Assembly: GCA_963682055.1 (NCBI GenBank)
Contig: OY821745.1
Location: 14,143,501-14,207,500 of the forward strand
Reading direction: 5' to 3'
DNA: 64,000 bases
Source: Primula veris
Lineage: Eukaryota; Streptophyta; Magnoliopsida; Ericales; Primulaceae
The notes beneath the pieces were generated by a model. The model worked only from the letters and a program-made list of their open reading frames with translations. It did no database searches and was not told the origin of the DNA. Below, in pieces: positions 9,917 to 20,445 of this stretch (position 1 is its first letter; every line of letters begins with the position of its first letter). The translations under genes and the position numbers were made by a program.

Positions 9917-10630
9917 AATGGTGTTAACTTTTTATATAGAGCTACAGGAGATGCTGGAAATATTACTCAGAGAGAACAGTGTGCTGGTGTTGCCCTTTTG
10001 TTCATGAATGGAAGAGATAAACCTCATGGTAGATTTTTTATTTACTTTTTCGTTTTTCAAATATTAGATACCCTATATAACTAGACATATTTCTACTAAT
10101 TATTGAAAAAACGAAAATGATGGGAGTAATTCAACTGGTTATAAATTAAAAGAGGCAGAGAAAGAATTTTCTTTGTCAATGAAGCTTTAGTTTGCTTATG
10201 TAATTTTTTTTTTATAGTTCTTCACTTTTGATATTGTGCTATTGGATACTACTAGGTATTGGGGACATTAGATTCCATGTGGCAATATCTGCTGGTATGT
10301 CGTCAATAGGTCTGATATTTAAAGCAGCCGTTATAAAGAGATAGGTGAGGAGTCTTCGACATGGTTATCTGCAAGAAATGGAGAAGCACCTGGATATATG
10401 AATGGTCAAACTATGCTAGAAGAGATAGAAGAGGTATGATTTTTTTTTACTTCGTCAGTAGACAGATAATTTATAGTGCCTTGTCATCGTTTCTATCGTT
10501 TTTTTTATAGAATATTTAATTAAGAAACGATAGTATTATATTGCATCTTGGAGGTGTTGATTATCCCGAGCTGCACCAATGGTCACTAAACGAAGAAAAT
10601 GTCATCCATGGCATTCTATGATGTATCTAG
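9917..10630 (+). pseudogene. Relic of an unrecognised multi-exon gene, interrupted by the retrotransposon
   Basis: Directly after the LTR the sequence reads as protein (NGVNFLYRATGDAGNITQRE and on to GRDKPHG) up to a good donor (CATG^GTAGAT) near 10028. A second exon-like block follows an acceptor near 10217 (LLDTTRYWG, then a frame change, RFHVAISAG). A third follows at about 10340-10435 (EIGEESSTWLSARNGEAPGY) and a fourth at about 10550-10600 (GGVDYPELHQWSLNEENVIHG) ending in a stop. The blocks look like exons of one gene with frameshifts. I do not recognise the family. The LTR joins the first block mid-exon, so the insertion broke this gene. Confidence 0.45.
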
Positions 10631-11089
10631 GTACGTATGTCGCATAGATCCCTTTTCATGTTTCTGTATCTGGTGGTTTATTTTTTAACCACTCAAGTAA
10701 AGGGAAAAAAATATCATCGTGCACACAGAGCACTCGCGTCGCAATGGGAGGAACCATTATCTGTTTGGGAAAAAATGAGGGCAATGGTCTCCTCAGTTTG
10801 GGAAAAAATGACAAAGATTGTGGTTTTTCTATGTATTTTTGTCAACATTATCTGTTTTACTATTTTAACACGAGTAAAATAATATTTTTTTTAACTTCTC
10901 CCGCGATCCAATAAATTTATTTTTGAGGGTTTGAACTATGAAAGACTCCATCTTTCCTTCTATTTGATTTTATAAATTAATGACGTAGATCGGTGTAGGC
11001 ATATAACCTTTAGGTGTGGACTCCAGATAGCTCACATCTCAAAGTGTTCAATTAACTCATATCACGACTCAACTGATGCATTTTTTATT
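10631..11089. other. AT-rich gap
   Basis: I see no gene or clear element, only a short duplicated phrase (TTTGGGAAAAAATGA, twice near 10765-10810). Confidence 0.4.
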
Positions 11090-11470
11090 TTGTTTCTTCA
11101 CAGTGAATATGAAACTTTGTTGTTCGTCCACGGTTGTGAGATCAAAACAGGGGATTGCTTTCGCTTCTATTACCCAGACTCAGTATTTGCTCTATCTAGT
11201 TGTCGCAGCGTGTCTAAATATTTTGAAAAACTAAAGCAAGATTTAGGTGCTAGTGCTGATAAAAAAAGTAAGCTTTTGAAGGTTTGATTTTCACTTGCTG
11301 AGGTCATTGTGAATCACTCTTTGGGGATACAAATGTCGATAGAGCCCCCTTTACTGGAGAATTTTCCAGGTGTCTCATTGGGAGGAACATTCTGTATAAT
11401 GGGGAAATTAAACGTGCATGGTTCTTCGGATGGGTACTTTCAAGAAGATCAAAACCAGAAAGTAGACATG
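11090..11470 (+). pseudogene. Further exon-like relics of unknown family
   Basis: Two coding-looking blocks: 11097-11285 (SEYETLLFVHGCEIKTGDCF, then RFYYPDSVFALSS and KYFEKLKQDLGAS) and 11309-11470 (NHSLGIQMSIEPPLLENFPG and on to GYFQEDQNQ). Composition is that of a globular protein, not of random AT-rich DNA. They may be later exons of the broken gene at 9917-10630, or of a neighbour; I cannot name the family. Confidence 0.35.
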
Positions 11471-12019
11471 TGTTGTTGTGTCTCCACCCTTATAGTAGTG
11501 TTTATCTTGCATATCATACATGCCACCTCAGCTTGAAAACCAAATATGAAGTTTCACTCTTTATTAGGTTATTCGGGTTATGTTTTAAATTCCTTGTTAT
11601 AGTTGCAAGTCCTTCGTTAAATAATTTTAGAAAGATGTCAAGAGTTATTGAGCAAGAGTAAGACTATCCCTTATTTTCATCTCTATTAATACATGTCAAA
11701 TGAGGAAATATTTTAGTCTTCTCTTTAACGATTCCAAAAATTAATTTTGAGTTTCACAGACTGTGTTGTTATTATAAAGAAACGGATATATTAGAGTTTG
11801 ACATTGATGCTAGTAGTGTAATCTACCAATCAGGTTATTCATTGAGAGTATCGACCAACCTAGTTTGTATAATTTCGTCATAACATGAATGTGGACACGC
11901 ATTGTGTGATATACTTCAGTGAATTATAATGTGTTTGTCGGAATTTAGTTGGAAATTTGAATGAAAACGGACTGAAAATGTAGAAAAACTGATTTATTAT
12001 CAATATCTATGTGCTCATT

Positions 12020-12960
12020 ACCTGCACTGAGATTGTTGGAGTTGAGTGGTAACCTTTTCATAGGGAAGATACCATGGTCATTGCGAAATTGCACAGAACT
12101 AAACAGTCTGAACCTCAAGAGTAAATAGATTGTCAGGGCACATTCCAACGTGGTTTGGAGAGTGGTTGTCCCAACTTGATGTTCTAAGCCTACGGGTGAA
12201 TAAGTTGACAGGAAAAATTCATCCAGAATTATGCAATAATCAGTTACCCCATGCTTTAGATTTAGCAGACAACAAATTCACAGGAACAATCCAACCGTGC
12301 TAGGGGAAGTTATATGGTTTTCAGTGGAAAAAATGTATTTTTCACGGTCATCCTTATACTTCACCATATAACCAAGAATCAATAAAATTTGTTGTAAAGG
12401 AGCAACGTTAATTTTTTTTAAACACTTAAAATCTTTTAAATATCATCGACGTTTCAAACAATAGAATTATGGGAGAAATACCAGGAGAGAGTACAAATCT
12501 TTTGTATTTGGGTACCATGAATTTGTTTAAAAACCAATTGACGGGAAAGTTACCGGATAAGAATGGAAGATTAAAAGTTCTAGAAACTCTCGACTTTTCA
12601 AATAACAATCTATCAGGTCCAATTCATTCGTCTCTTTCCTTAATTAACTCATCAAGTCACCTGAACCGGTCATACAATAATTTTTCTGGTCCAATCTTTA
12701 CAAGAAATCTATTCCTAACATTTGAGTATCTATTCATATAAGAGCGGAATCTAGGGCTCTGCGGAACTGCATTACCAAACTCTTGTTTCACAGGTAAAAT
12801 GGATATTATCATGATAACAAAGGAGATAAGAGCAAGCACAAGAACCAAGACCAAGACAAGGATGACATGTTTTGGTTTTATGTAAGCGTTTGATTGGGAT
12901 TCATCACGGGTTTTGGGATTGCATTTTGTAGTCTAATGATAAAATAAATTTTGGACAATT
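12020..12960 (+). pseudogene. Receptor-like protein (LRR-RLP) relic, C-terminal half
   Basis: Conceptual reading across several frames gives extracellular LRRs (LELSGNLFIGKIPWSLRN; LSLRVNKLTGKIHPEL; ALDLADNKFTGTI; IIDVSNNRIMGEIPGE; LDFSNNNLSGPI). It then gives the N-L-GLCGTALPNSC cap and an acidic juxtamembrane run (KHKNQDQDKDDMFWFYVSV) leading into GFITGF, the hallmark end of plant receptor-like proteins of the EIX/Cf type. Frameshifts and stops occur near 12125, 12300, 12410 and 12740, and the TM segment is also broken. Only the last LRRs, cap and TM remain, so this is a truncated, dead copy. Functional relatives sit in the plasma membrane and detect extracellular ligands with a co-receptor kinase. 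Confidence 0.85.
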
Positions 12961-13292
12961 TATTACTTCAGGTTTTTTGCTGATATAGAAGATAAACTCT
13001 TGGTGATCATAGTTTTGACGATAACTTTCTTAAAAGGACGGTGAAAAGAGGATATAACTATTAACTAAATACGACTAAAGGCAAACAAATGTGTCATTTT
13101 GTTACCTTTGTTGCCTAGTGCCTAGCTACTAATACTTTGTTTTTTGGTTTCAACTTTTGTTTAACGGAGTTTAAAATCTAGGATCATGTGTCTTGTTAGC
13201 CAGATCAGGCTAAGAGATGTAATTCTAAATGTGTATTGTTTGGATATTTTGTGTGTGAGTGTTGGACAAAATTGCATATATATGTCATTATT

Positions 13293-14182
13293 TAAAGGGC
13301 CCGTTTTTGGGCTAGTCTCACGAGGCACGGGCATAGAGCCCTCAAAAAAATTGGTTTTTAAGGCCCCAATTTTGTAACATAAAGTAGTATTTATATTTAA
13401 TAGTTCGTTGCAAACTGAAATCTTGAGTACTGTCCAAGCAGTAAGGGGCGTAAAGGAATGAATCATGCCATCAACGCAGGTTCGAATCCTATGTATCATA
13501 ATAGTTCTTGTTTTTTCAAAAGATAACAGATTTAATCTTTTTTTAGTAAAAAAATCAATTTATTTTTGTTAGTAATGTATAATTTAATTCATACCAGTTC
13601 TTTTTTTAAATGCATATCTTACCATATTAAAGTCTCTCATAGTTTCAAGTACGGTATTTTCTGGTTCCATATAGTTAATGCATAATAAAAAGGATTTTTT
13701 TTCAAAGATACTCACTCTGTTCCCAATTAATTGTTTTCTATGAAATTACGTGTAATTTTGACCGGTTTATAACATGTATCAAAATTGTCGAAATAAAAAT
13801 TTTCAAAACCAAATCATATAATTTAATGTTTGAACTATATGATTAACTTTTGAAAATTTTCATTTCGACAATTTTGATACAAGTTATTGACCGGTTAAAA
13901 TTGTTTGGTAATGGACAATTAATTAGGAACGGAGGGAGTAACAGATTTGGCCCTTCATTTAGAAAAAAAAAAAACTAATTTATGTTTGTTAATATCATTT
14001 CTTTCCATTTTTATTGTGAAGTTTTTATAAAATTTTATTTGGTATCGTCGTCTTGTTTGTTATGTATGCTTATATATGATAGTAGTAAATATTTGACCAA
14101 AATATTTTTGTCAGTTTAGAACGAAAAGAAAGCCCCCGTATTTATGCTGGCCTACAGCCTCCAAAACTCTGAATCCGGCCCT
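13293..14182. mobile_element. Degraded DNA-transposon-like block carrying a tRNA-like stretch
   Basis: The left part has GGGCCCGTTTTTGGGCT and GGCCCCAATTTTG; the right end has CTGAATCCGGCCCTG. This vocabulary is typical of degraded hAT-type copies in plants. Near 13435-13490 is a tRNA-like piece with a B-box-like GGTTCGAATCC. A Stowaway MITE has inserted inside. I could not find a clean target duplication, so borders and class are tentative. Confidence 0.3.
13711..13938. mobile_element. Stowaway-type MITE (228 bp)
   Basis: Terminal inverted repeats: CTCACTCTGTTCCCAATTAA at the left and TTAGGAACGGAGGGAG at the right, flanked by TA (13709-13710 and 13939-13940). Internal inverted repeats (CAAAATTGTCGAAAT and its complement) make it almost one long hairpin. 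This is the Tc1/mariner-related Stowaway pattern. Confidence 0.9.
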
Positions 14183-14609
14183 GATTATGTATAATTGTGT
14201 TTGAACTACACGTAGCTGCCTTTTTCCAAAAATTATCGGAAGCGACACAGGAATCAGAGATGGAAAAAACGAGATTAAGACTACATTTATGGCCATGCAC
14301 AAGCAATAATTGTTAAAGTACATTAGTTTGTTCTGTGTAGGACCTTATAGCAGTATAACTTGAGAAAATATATTAATATCATTAGAATATAAGATAGTAT
14401 CAGAGTCCGACACAAACGATATATTGTCATAGCTTTAACATAATCTACATTCGTAGGTTCTAGCCCAATAGACTACTCCTAACGGGTTTATTAATATTTT
14501 ATTTTGAAAGAAACATTTAACTTAATCAACGGATTCTAGAATTCTAATGACCGTGGTCAGAGAATCAGGCTCACACTTAGTATCACTATATTTTAATTGG
14601 AAGGATACT

Positions 14610-15145
14610 AAATTCTCGGCTGAGGTATGCTATATAAAAATTTGATATAATATATACGGTCTTCACAAATGTGACAATCTATGCTTACTCGTATATTGGG
14701 TTGGACAAGCCCAATACTTATTGCGTTGATAATGTCGTTGTGTGTATACATAGCTTCATTACTCGGATGTATATCCTGGGCCGTTAACATTTCATAGACG
14801 TCCCATCGAGATCGATGGTTTTAGCAAAGTACTCCCAGACCTGAATTGTTTTGTCAAAGCACACCCCGTGCTTGTCCCACTCGTGAAGCCAAAAAGTTAA
14901 ATTGAGTGTGGTCGTTATTGATGGCCACCAGTGTTCAAGGTCCATTTGAAAAATATTCTGTTTGTCAAATACTTGTTTGGAAAGAATTTTTGTCATTTAT
15001 CCATAAAGGACTTTGACAGTTGATGATAGATGTCCTATTCTCGAATACAGGCCATAGGCCACGTAAAAAGAAATTAGGTTGCGGGATAGGTTGACAATTA
15101 CTACCAATTTTGCAAAAGATAGTAGACCAAGTAATTACAAGTTTA
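14610..15145 (-). pseudogene. RNase T2 / S-RNase-like relic
   Basis: The minus strand read from 15145 gives a T2 ribonuclease in pieces: WSTIFCKIGSNCQPIPQPNF, then RGLWPVFENRTSIINCQ (first active-site block), NIFQMDLEHWWPS, FWLHEWDKHGVC (second active-site block, intact) and, after a one-base frameshift near 14806, EMLTAQDIHPSNEAMY through IRVSIDCHI to a stop near 14610. The first catalytic His is lost: HGLWP has become RGLWP (CGT for CAT). Another frame change occurs near 14990. Family members are secreted ribonucleases; closest by feel are S-RNase-like genes. With a lost His and two frameshifts it cannot be an active enzyme. Its upstream flank (15150 on) is duplicated at 34674. Confidence 0.85.
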
Positions 15146-15501
15146 TTATAAGCGGTTTTATGAATTCAGCTGACCCAACATTAGTTGCGGTAAAACAAAT
15201 AAAGGAAAAATAAGTTCATCATTTTGATTTGACTAAAAACCCAGTAACATGGTGATCTTATATTGTTTTTTTTTTTTTAATCATCTTATACTTTCTTTCT
15301 TGTTCACACAATATATGCCCTCCACCTACAATCGATTAGGTGTCATGTAAGCATGATGTGCTCTCTCGTCAATACGTCAATCATAACTTAATTTTAATAT
15401 GAGACGAATATTACAACATACAATATATATATTATGAATCAGTATAATTGAAACCAATGAGTTGAAACTCATACATTGACACTCTAATAAACAACATGTC
15501 A

Positions 15502-17392
15502 TGTAACATCCCGAATTTTTATAAGTAATTTTATTTATGATTTAATTTATCCAAAAACGTTTTATTCAAATTTTACCAAAAACCGGTCACTCGACTAATT
15601 TTTAGCCAAAAACCAAAACTCTTCCGAAAAACTTTATTTTAAAAACATGTTACTAATTTTACTAATAAAAAGGACCCAATAGATTTGTTTCTAAAGATTT
15701 GTTATTTTTGAGTAGTAAAACAATAATTTGGATTAAAAGTTAGCTTTTAGAACTTTGGGGACCAAATAGTTCGCTTCCACAAACTTTGTAAAAAACAGTT
15801 TTTTCTAAACCTAAAATCATCCCACTTTTCAATACTTTAAAACCTAAAAATCAGCCAAGAGAGAAAAGAGAGAAAAGAGAGAAAAAGAGAGAAAAAGAGA
15901 GAAAAGAAGAAGAAGAAGAGGAAGCCACCATTAGCGGGTTCATACCGGAAGCATCTCCACTACGCTCTAAGGTAACGGGGGTTATCCATAGCGACTAGAC
16001 GAGGGTGTATGTTAGGATTAGGTTTTACGTTCATTATAAATTGGGGGTTTTTGCCTTTTATATTATTTATGTTCTTAAATTGATAATTGGGGTTTAGTTG
16101 TTGTATTTTTAATTCCATTAATTGAATTGTAGAATTTGAGACTTGAGACTAATTAATTTCGAATTAATGAGATTATGGATGGGTTTGCATGTTTTAAGCG
16201 TTGATTATGAGTTATTATGGTTTTTGATAGAATTGGGTAAATTATTGTTGAATATAGATGGATTGTAGTTTATGCATACAAGGTGTTTGTTAAAATTCCT
16301 GAATGGGTTTTTATGTCGTTGAAGTGATTGGCTAGTTGTGAATCTAGCATCTATGATTATGGTTTATGTTGTATTACGTTAAGTGACGTATGAGTTATGT
16401 TAGTTGAATAGTATAATATTATTGGCCGAGGCCTTAATATTTATACGTATTAGATGGTGTTATTTGAATGATTTTATATTATTGGCCGAGGCCTTGTGAT
16501 TTAGCTGTAGTGGCAATGGTCTCTGTCTCTCCCTAATTCCGGGGACAGAAGACGGCCGAGGGGATAGGGAATGACTCGTCTTACGGACCGGGGCGAGTGG
16601 CGTTATAGGTCCCAGTGTGCACTATATTTACTTTTATGTTAGCAATGGTCTATGTCTCTCCCTAATTCCGGGGGCATAAGACGGCCGAAGGGATAGGGAA
16701 TGACTCGTCTTACGGACTGGGACGAGTGGCGTGAGAGGTCCAAGTGCGCACTATAAATCTACTTTTATGTTGCAATGGTCTATGTCTCTCCCTAATTCCG
16801 GGGACATAAGACGGCCGAAGGGATAGGGAATGACCTACCTTACGGACTGGGGTAGGTGGCGTGAGAGGTCCATGTATGCTATAGTTGTGTGTTGATGTTA
16901 TTTAATTTATTTAATTTATCGTAGTTGTAGAATGTCATTATATTTCTCTTTATACGTCGATTATCGTAGTTGTAGAATTTGTGAGCTCTTGCATTTATGG
17001 GATGGAGTGACGGTATTTGTGGTGCCGTCCCGTCTAGTTATGTGCGTGGGACTCACCGTTACAATTTTGTATTTCAGGTACAACTTAGGTTGAGGCGTAT
17101 GGTTAAGAGCTTTAGCAAGGCATCACATGGGTTCGGGCTTTTGCTTTCTTTTTACTTAGATTGTTTTTGAGGTTGTAGCCTACGGGCAAATTCATTCGTT
17201 CGTTATTTTTAGCTTTTATAAATCCTGACTTGTAGCCGCGTTTGACAAACTTTTTATTTATCCGTTAATTGTTCCTTTAGCTCGTAAGTGTTTTCTTTTA
17301 AATTTTTTAATTTCGTACCAACAGGTTCTATTTTCTTTTGTTTTAAAAAGGTCATGCCTCGATGTCTGTTTTTAGGATTTTGGGGCGTGACA
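15502..17392. mobile_element. Long (1.9 kb) solo LTR-like element
   Basis: It is absent from copy B. Starts TGTAACATCCCGAATTTTTA and ends TTTTGGGGCGTGACA (TG...CA). Flanks TGTCA and GGTTA can be read as a mutated 5-bp duplication of TGTTA. The 2.2-kb element at 46714-48934 has the same kind of termini and a perfect duplication, which supports the solo-LTR reading. It includes an AG-rich tract (about 15855-15920) and tandem repeats. No protein-coding frame is seen. Confidence 0.7.
16507..16880. repeat. Three tandem copies of a ~125-135 bp unit inside the LTR
   Basis: Each unit runs GGCAATGGTC..., CTCTCCCTAATTCCGGGG..., ACGGCCGA-GGGATAGGGAAT, then GTGGCGT-AGAGGTCC. Copies begin near 16511, 16643 and 16773. 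Just before them a ~64-bp unit with ATTATTGGCCGAGGCCTT is present twice (16420, 16482). Confidence 0.85.
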
Positions 17393-18260
17393 GGTTAGCT
17401 TTTCCACAATTTTATGTTTGCCTGTTGTCGTTTTATCAAAGTTATAGCTAGTCAATATTCAAATGTAGTATAAGTGTCATGTTCATGTCATTTCTCTGTC
17501 TTAGTTTAGTCATTTTAAGATATGAACCAATGATTTGTCAACACTTGTCTATTGCTTGAGAGAGAATGGAATGTATAAGCAATTCCTTAAACTTGAAGTA
17601 TTTTGCTTAATCAAATTTTATGATTTATTAATTTTGCAACAATTTAAGTCACACAGATTGTTAGTTCTGAAGTTGGACTATCACTCAATTATATATTAGC
17701 AATTGTAAAAAGTAGGGGTGGGTTAGGGTCGGTATCTGATTCGTAAACACGACTCGTATCCCGACCTGATTACTTTTTGAAGTGAAAAAAAAATTCCGAT
17801 CCCAACCCGACAAAAGTCGGGATCCGATTTTTTTCAAGACCCGAATTTTCGGGATCCCGTAGGGTCGGAAAATGTTTATCCCGAATCTCCCGACTTATTT
17901 TTTTTATTTTACGACATTGTCATTTTTTATTAACAATTTTTATTTGAGAAGTCTGAATATGTTATTAACACGAAACATAATCCTAATTTGAAAATAACAC
18001 TCCTAATAAATGCAAAAATAAATTAATTAATAGAAAATATAATGTGAAAATACAAATAATGGAGTAGATAAAAAAATTGATACGTTTTTTATTAGATTAT
18101 TTTAGTATTTAGTTTTAATACATTATCATTATAATTTTTATAATCGGAAAATAATGATCATTTATCTTTTTTAAAGAAATAATATAACGTTTTCATTTAA
18201 GTATCTTTTTTATTTTAATAGTTTCATATATTCAAAACTATAAATCTATATTATACTTAT

Positions 18261-19737
18261 TGTTGTGTGACATATTAGCTCACATATATATGTATATAGA
18301 TATAGAGAGAGACAACAACATGATTTTTATTAATCAGAATATATATGAATGAATGTGAAATACAAGACCCCTAACCCTCTTTATAGAGATAGAGGGGTAG
18401 GGTTACAAGCCCACTTGGGCCCATAAAGTACAAGCCCAAGAGTCCAATAATATACTACAACACTCCCTCTTTGGACGTCTTGAATTCTTCGTCTTCATGC
18501 AGTCGATCTGAGTCGAGTTCATTCACAGTGCTAAACACATAAAAACCTTAGTGATGGAAAACCCAGCGTGGGACAAAACCGGTACCTAGAAGAAACTGTG
18601 TAGCTTAATGATATAGGCCGAAATTTTATGTAATTAACTAACCACAAAACAGTGTGCCTCATCAAAACCTTGCCGGAGCAAACCCAATGGGAAAATCTCT
18701 GATCGAATGAAAAAGAGTGCAAGAATGGTAGTAGTAGGGATCAACCATAAAACAGATGCCTCGTCAAAACCTTGCTAGAGTAAACTCAGTGGAAAAAACC
18801 TCTAGTCGAAGGACAAAATAGTACACAGTGGTAATAAGTATACAACAGGATACTCCCCCTAATTTCGGCAATCTTAAGTGAGGTATGATGGGAACGTGTC
18901 TCGCTAAAAACCTTGTCAAGGAAAACCCAGTGGGAAAAAACCTTGGTCTAAGGACAAAAAGAGTACACGAGGATGCGACTGGATGCTCCCCCTCACTTGC
19001 ACACGACAGGGTACGAGGATTTCGACTAAGTAATAATTAGTGCAATAAGCATTCACATGGATGCTTACCGTCACTTGCACACGACTGGATACAATGATTT
19101 CATATTCGAATAAAAAATACGAGCATTCGACTGTATGCCTCATTTACTTGCACACGACTGTATGTAAGAAAATATAACGTGGAATAAAACGAGCATTCGA
19201 CAGGATGCTCTTAAACTTCATATGTGAAGATTTATTTTGACGATAAATGCTAAATAGCATAATCTAGTCATATCTCTCTTGATCGATAACAACAAGTTGT
19301 CCTCAAATAAGACAAGTGTTTTATCTGGATCGTGAGACAGAGCATATGTAATTCAAATATGGCTAGTACTAGCTCGAAGCCATATACATTCTCTAGTCGT
19401 CTCATAGAGCACGAGCAGATCATAGTGATTCGTTTGGAGTGAATCAAATGTGTGACATATAGACCCACATGTTGATAACGTGTTGGATAGTGATTCGTCT
19501 CATAAAGCACGTGCTGATAGCGTGTTGCGTGACATATTAGCTCACACATATATGTATATAGATATAGAGAGAGAATATAGAGAGAGACAATAACAGGGTC
19601 TTTATTAATCAAAATATATATGAATGAATGTGAAATACAGGACTCATAACCCTCTTTATGTAGATAGAGGTGTAGGGTTACAAGCTCACTTGGGCTCATA
19701 AAGTACAAGCTCAATAGTCCAATAATATACTACAACA
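18261..19737 (-). mobile_element. Complete short non-autonomous LTR element (TRIM-like) with 5-bp target duplication
   Basis: LTRs at 18261-18462 and 19523-19737 are direct repeats (TGTTG-GTGACATATTAGCTC ... ATATACTACAACA). The target duplication CTTAT is at 18256-18260 and 19738-19742. On the minus strand a CTATCAGCACG motif follows the 5' LTR closely (primer-binding position) and AAAGAGGGAG directly precedes the 3' LTR (polypurine tract), so the element reads on minus. The 1.06-kb interior has degenerate repeats of an AACCTTG-...-GTGGGAAAAA phrase and no gag or pol. It must move with proteins from another element. Confidence 0.9.
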
Positions 19738-19776
19738 CTTATGTAATTATAAACAATATATAAAACAAAAAGTATT

Positions 19777-19845
19777 GTAACTCATATGGTAGAGTGTTTA
19801 CATTAGATGCTAGAGGTATAAGGTTCGATTCTCATCACTTGCATT
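19777..19845 (+). other. tRNA-like stretch inside the hAT element
   Basis: It resembles a degenerate tRNA: a box-A-like ACTCATATGGTAGAG and, about 40 bases on, a box-B-like AGGTTCGATTC. Stems do not close well, so it is not a working tRNA; it may be a SINE head or captured tRNA. Confidence 0.35.
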
Positions 19846-20157
19846 TGATATAAATTAATTTATATTTTAGTGTTGAAATAAAAAAGATCATTATATATAA
19901 TATAAAATAAAAAAGCAATAAATTCGGGTCGGGTCGGGTCGGGACACCCGACGAAATCAAAATTGCAATCCGATCCCGAAGTTTGTCGGGTCGGGACAAA
20001 ACCCGATGTTTTCAGGTGCAGGTCGGGTCGGGATTTCGGGATTTTTCCCCAATCCTAGTAAAAAGTTTCCGATTTCTTAGTTCAAGGGTATTAATTTTCG
20101 GATTTTGATATGTTTTTATAATATAAACTACATATTTGAATATCAAAATTTTAAATT

Positions 20158-20379
20158 ATGAACAGCAATACAGCTTTTACAAAGCCCAACAGTATACTCA
20201 GTGTTGATCAAACAGTAGAGGATCTTGAAAGGCAGATTGTATGCCGGCATCTGACGATCAGTCACCTGATTTGTAGAATCCTTGATTGGTCCAATGACAT
20301 GTATTCTAAAATTATTTATTTAACACTATTGTCGATAAGCACTAAGTATTGCTCGAGGATAGTAATAATTAAACTATAA
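20158..20379 (+). CDS. Small ORF conserved in the duplicated segment (73 aa, copy A)
   Basis: A 73-codon frame starts MNSNTAFTKPN and contains SILSVDQTVEDLERQIVCRH and LICRILDWSN. Copy B at 35445 has the same ATG, frame and stop, and differs by an in-frame 21-base indel plus scattered substitutions, many conservative (V/I, E/D, R/K, T/A). That is compatible with a real small gene. However, the flanks are similarly conserved and not all changes are silent, so chance persistence of an open frame is possible. No known domain; no signal peptide. Confidence 0.3.
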   Translation: MNSNTAFTKPNSILSVDQTVEDLERQIVCRHLTISHLICRILDWSNDMYSKIIYLTLLSISTKYCSRIVIIKL

Positions 20380-20445
20380 GTCAGATTTATGCTATGATTC
20401 ATTAAGATGTGTATAAATGTTTTACATTCTTCAGTTCATTAAACA

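Larger units (their letters stand above)
17713..20057. mobile_element. Non-autonomous hAT-type element with 8-bp target duplication
   Basis: The perfect 8-bp duplication GTAAAAAG flanks it at 17705-17712 and 20058-20065; copy B has the single site (ATAAAAAG). Ends are TAGGGGTGGGTTAGGG and CCCCAATCCTA, imperfect inverted repeats of the TAGGGGTG hAT type. Subterminal regions are full of CGGGTCGGGT / ACCCGACC repeats in both orientations. No transposase remains. Without the nested LTR element it is about 860 bp. Confidence 0.85.
15150..20445. repeat. Duplicated segment, copy A, expanded by insertions
   Basis: 15150-15501, 17393-17704 and 20066-20445 together align with the continuous 34674-35745 (shared GAATTCAGCTGACCCAACAT, CATGATGTGCTCTCTCGTCA and so on to the small ORF). 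The two interruptions are the LTR at 15502-17392 and the hAT element at 17713-20057. Copy A borders the 5' side of the RNase relic. Confidence 0.9.

Noticed and set aside
19268..19714. 148-codon frame on minus within the short LTR element
   Set aside because: It runs across the 5' LTR and the repeat-rich interior; not gag-like, and the element is otherwise gene-free.
17713..20057. Treating the CGGGTCGGGT-rich ends as GC satellites
   Set aside because: The exact 8-bp target duplication and the empty site in copy B show they are subterminal repeats of a hAT element.
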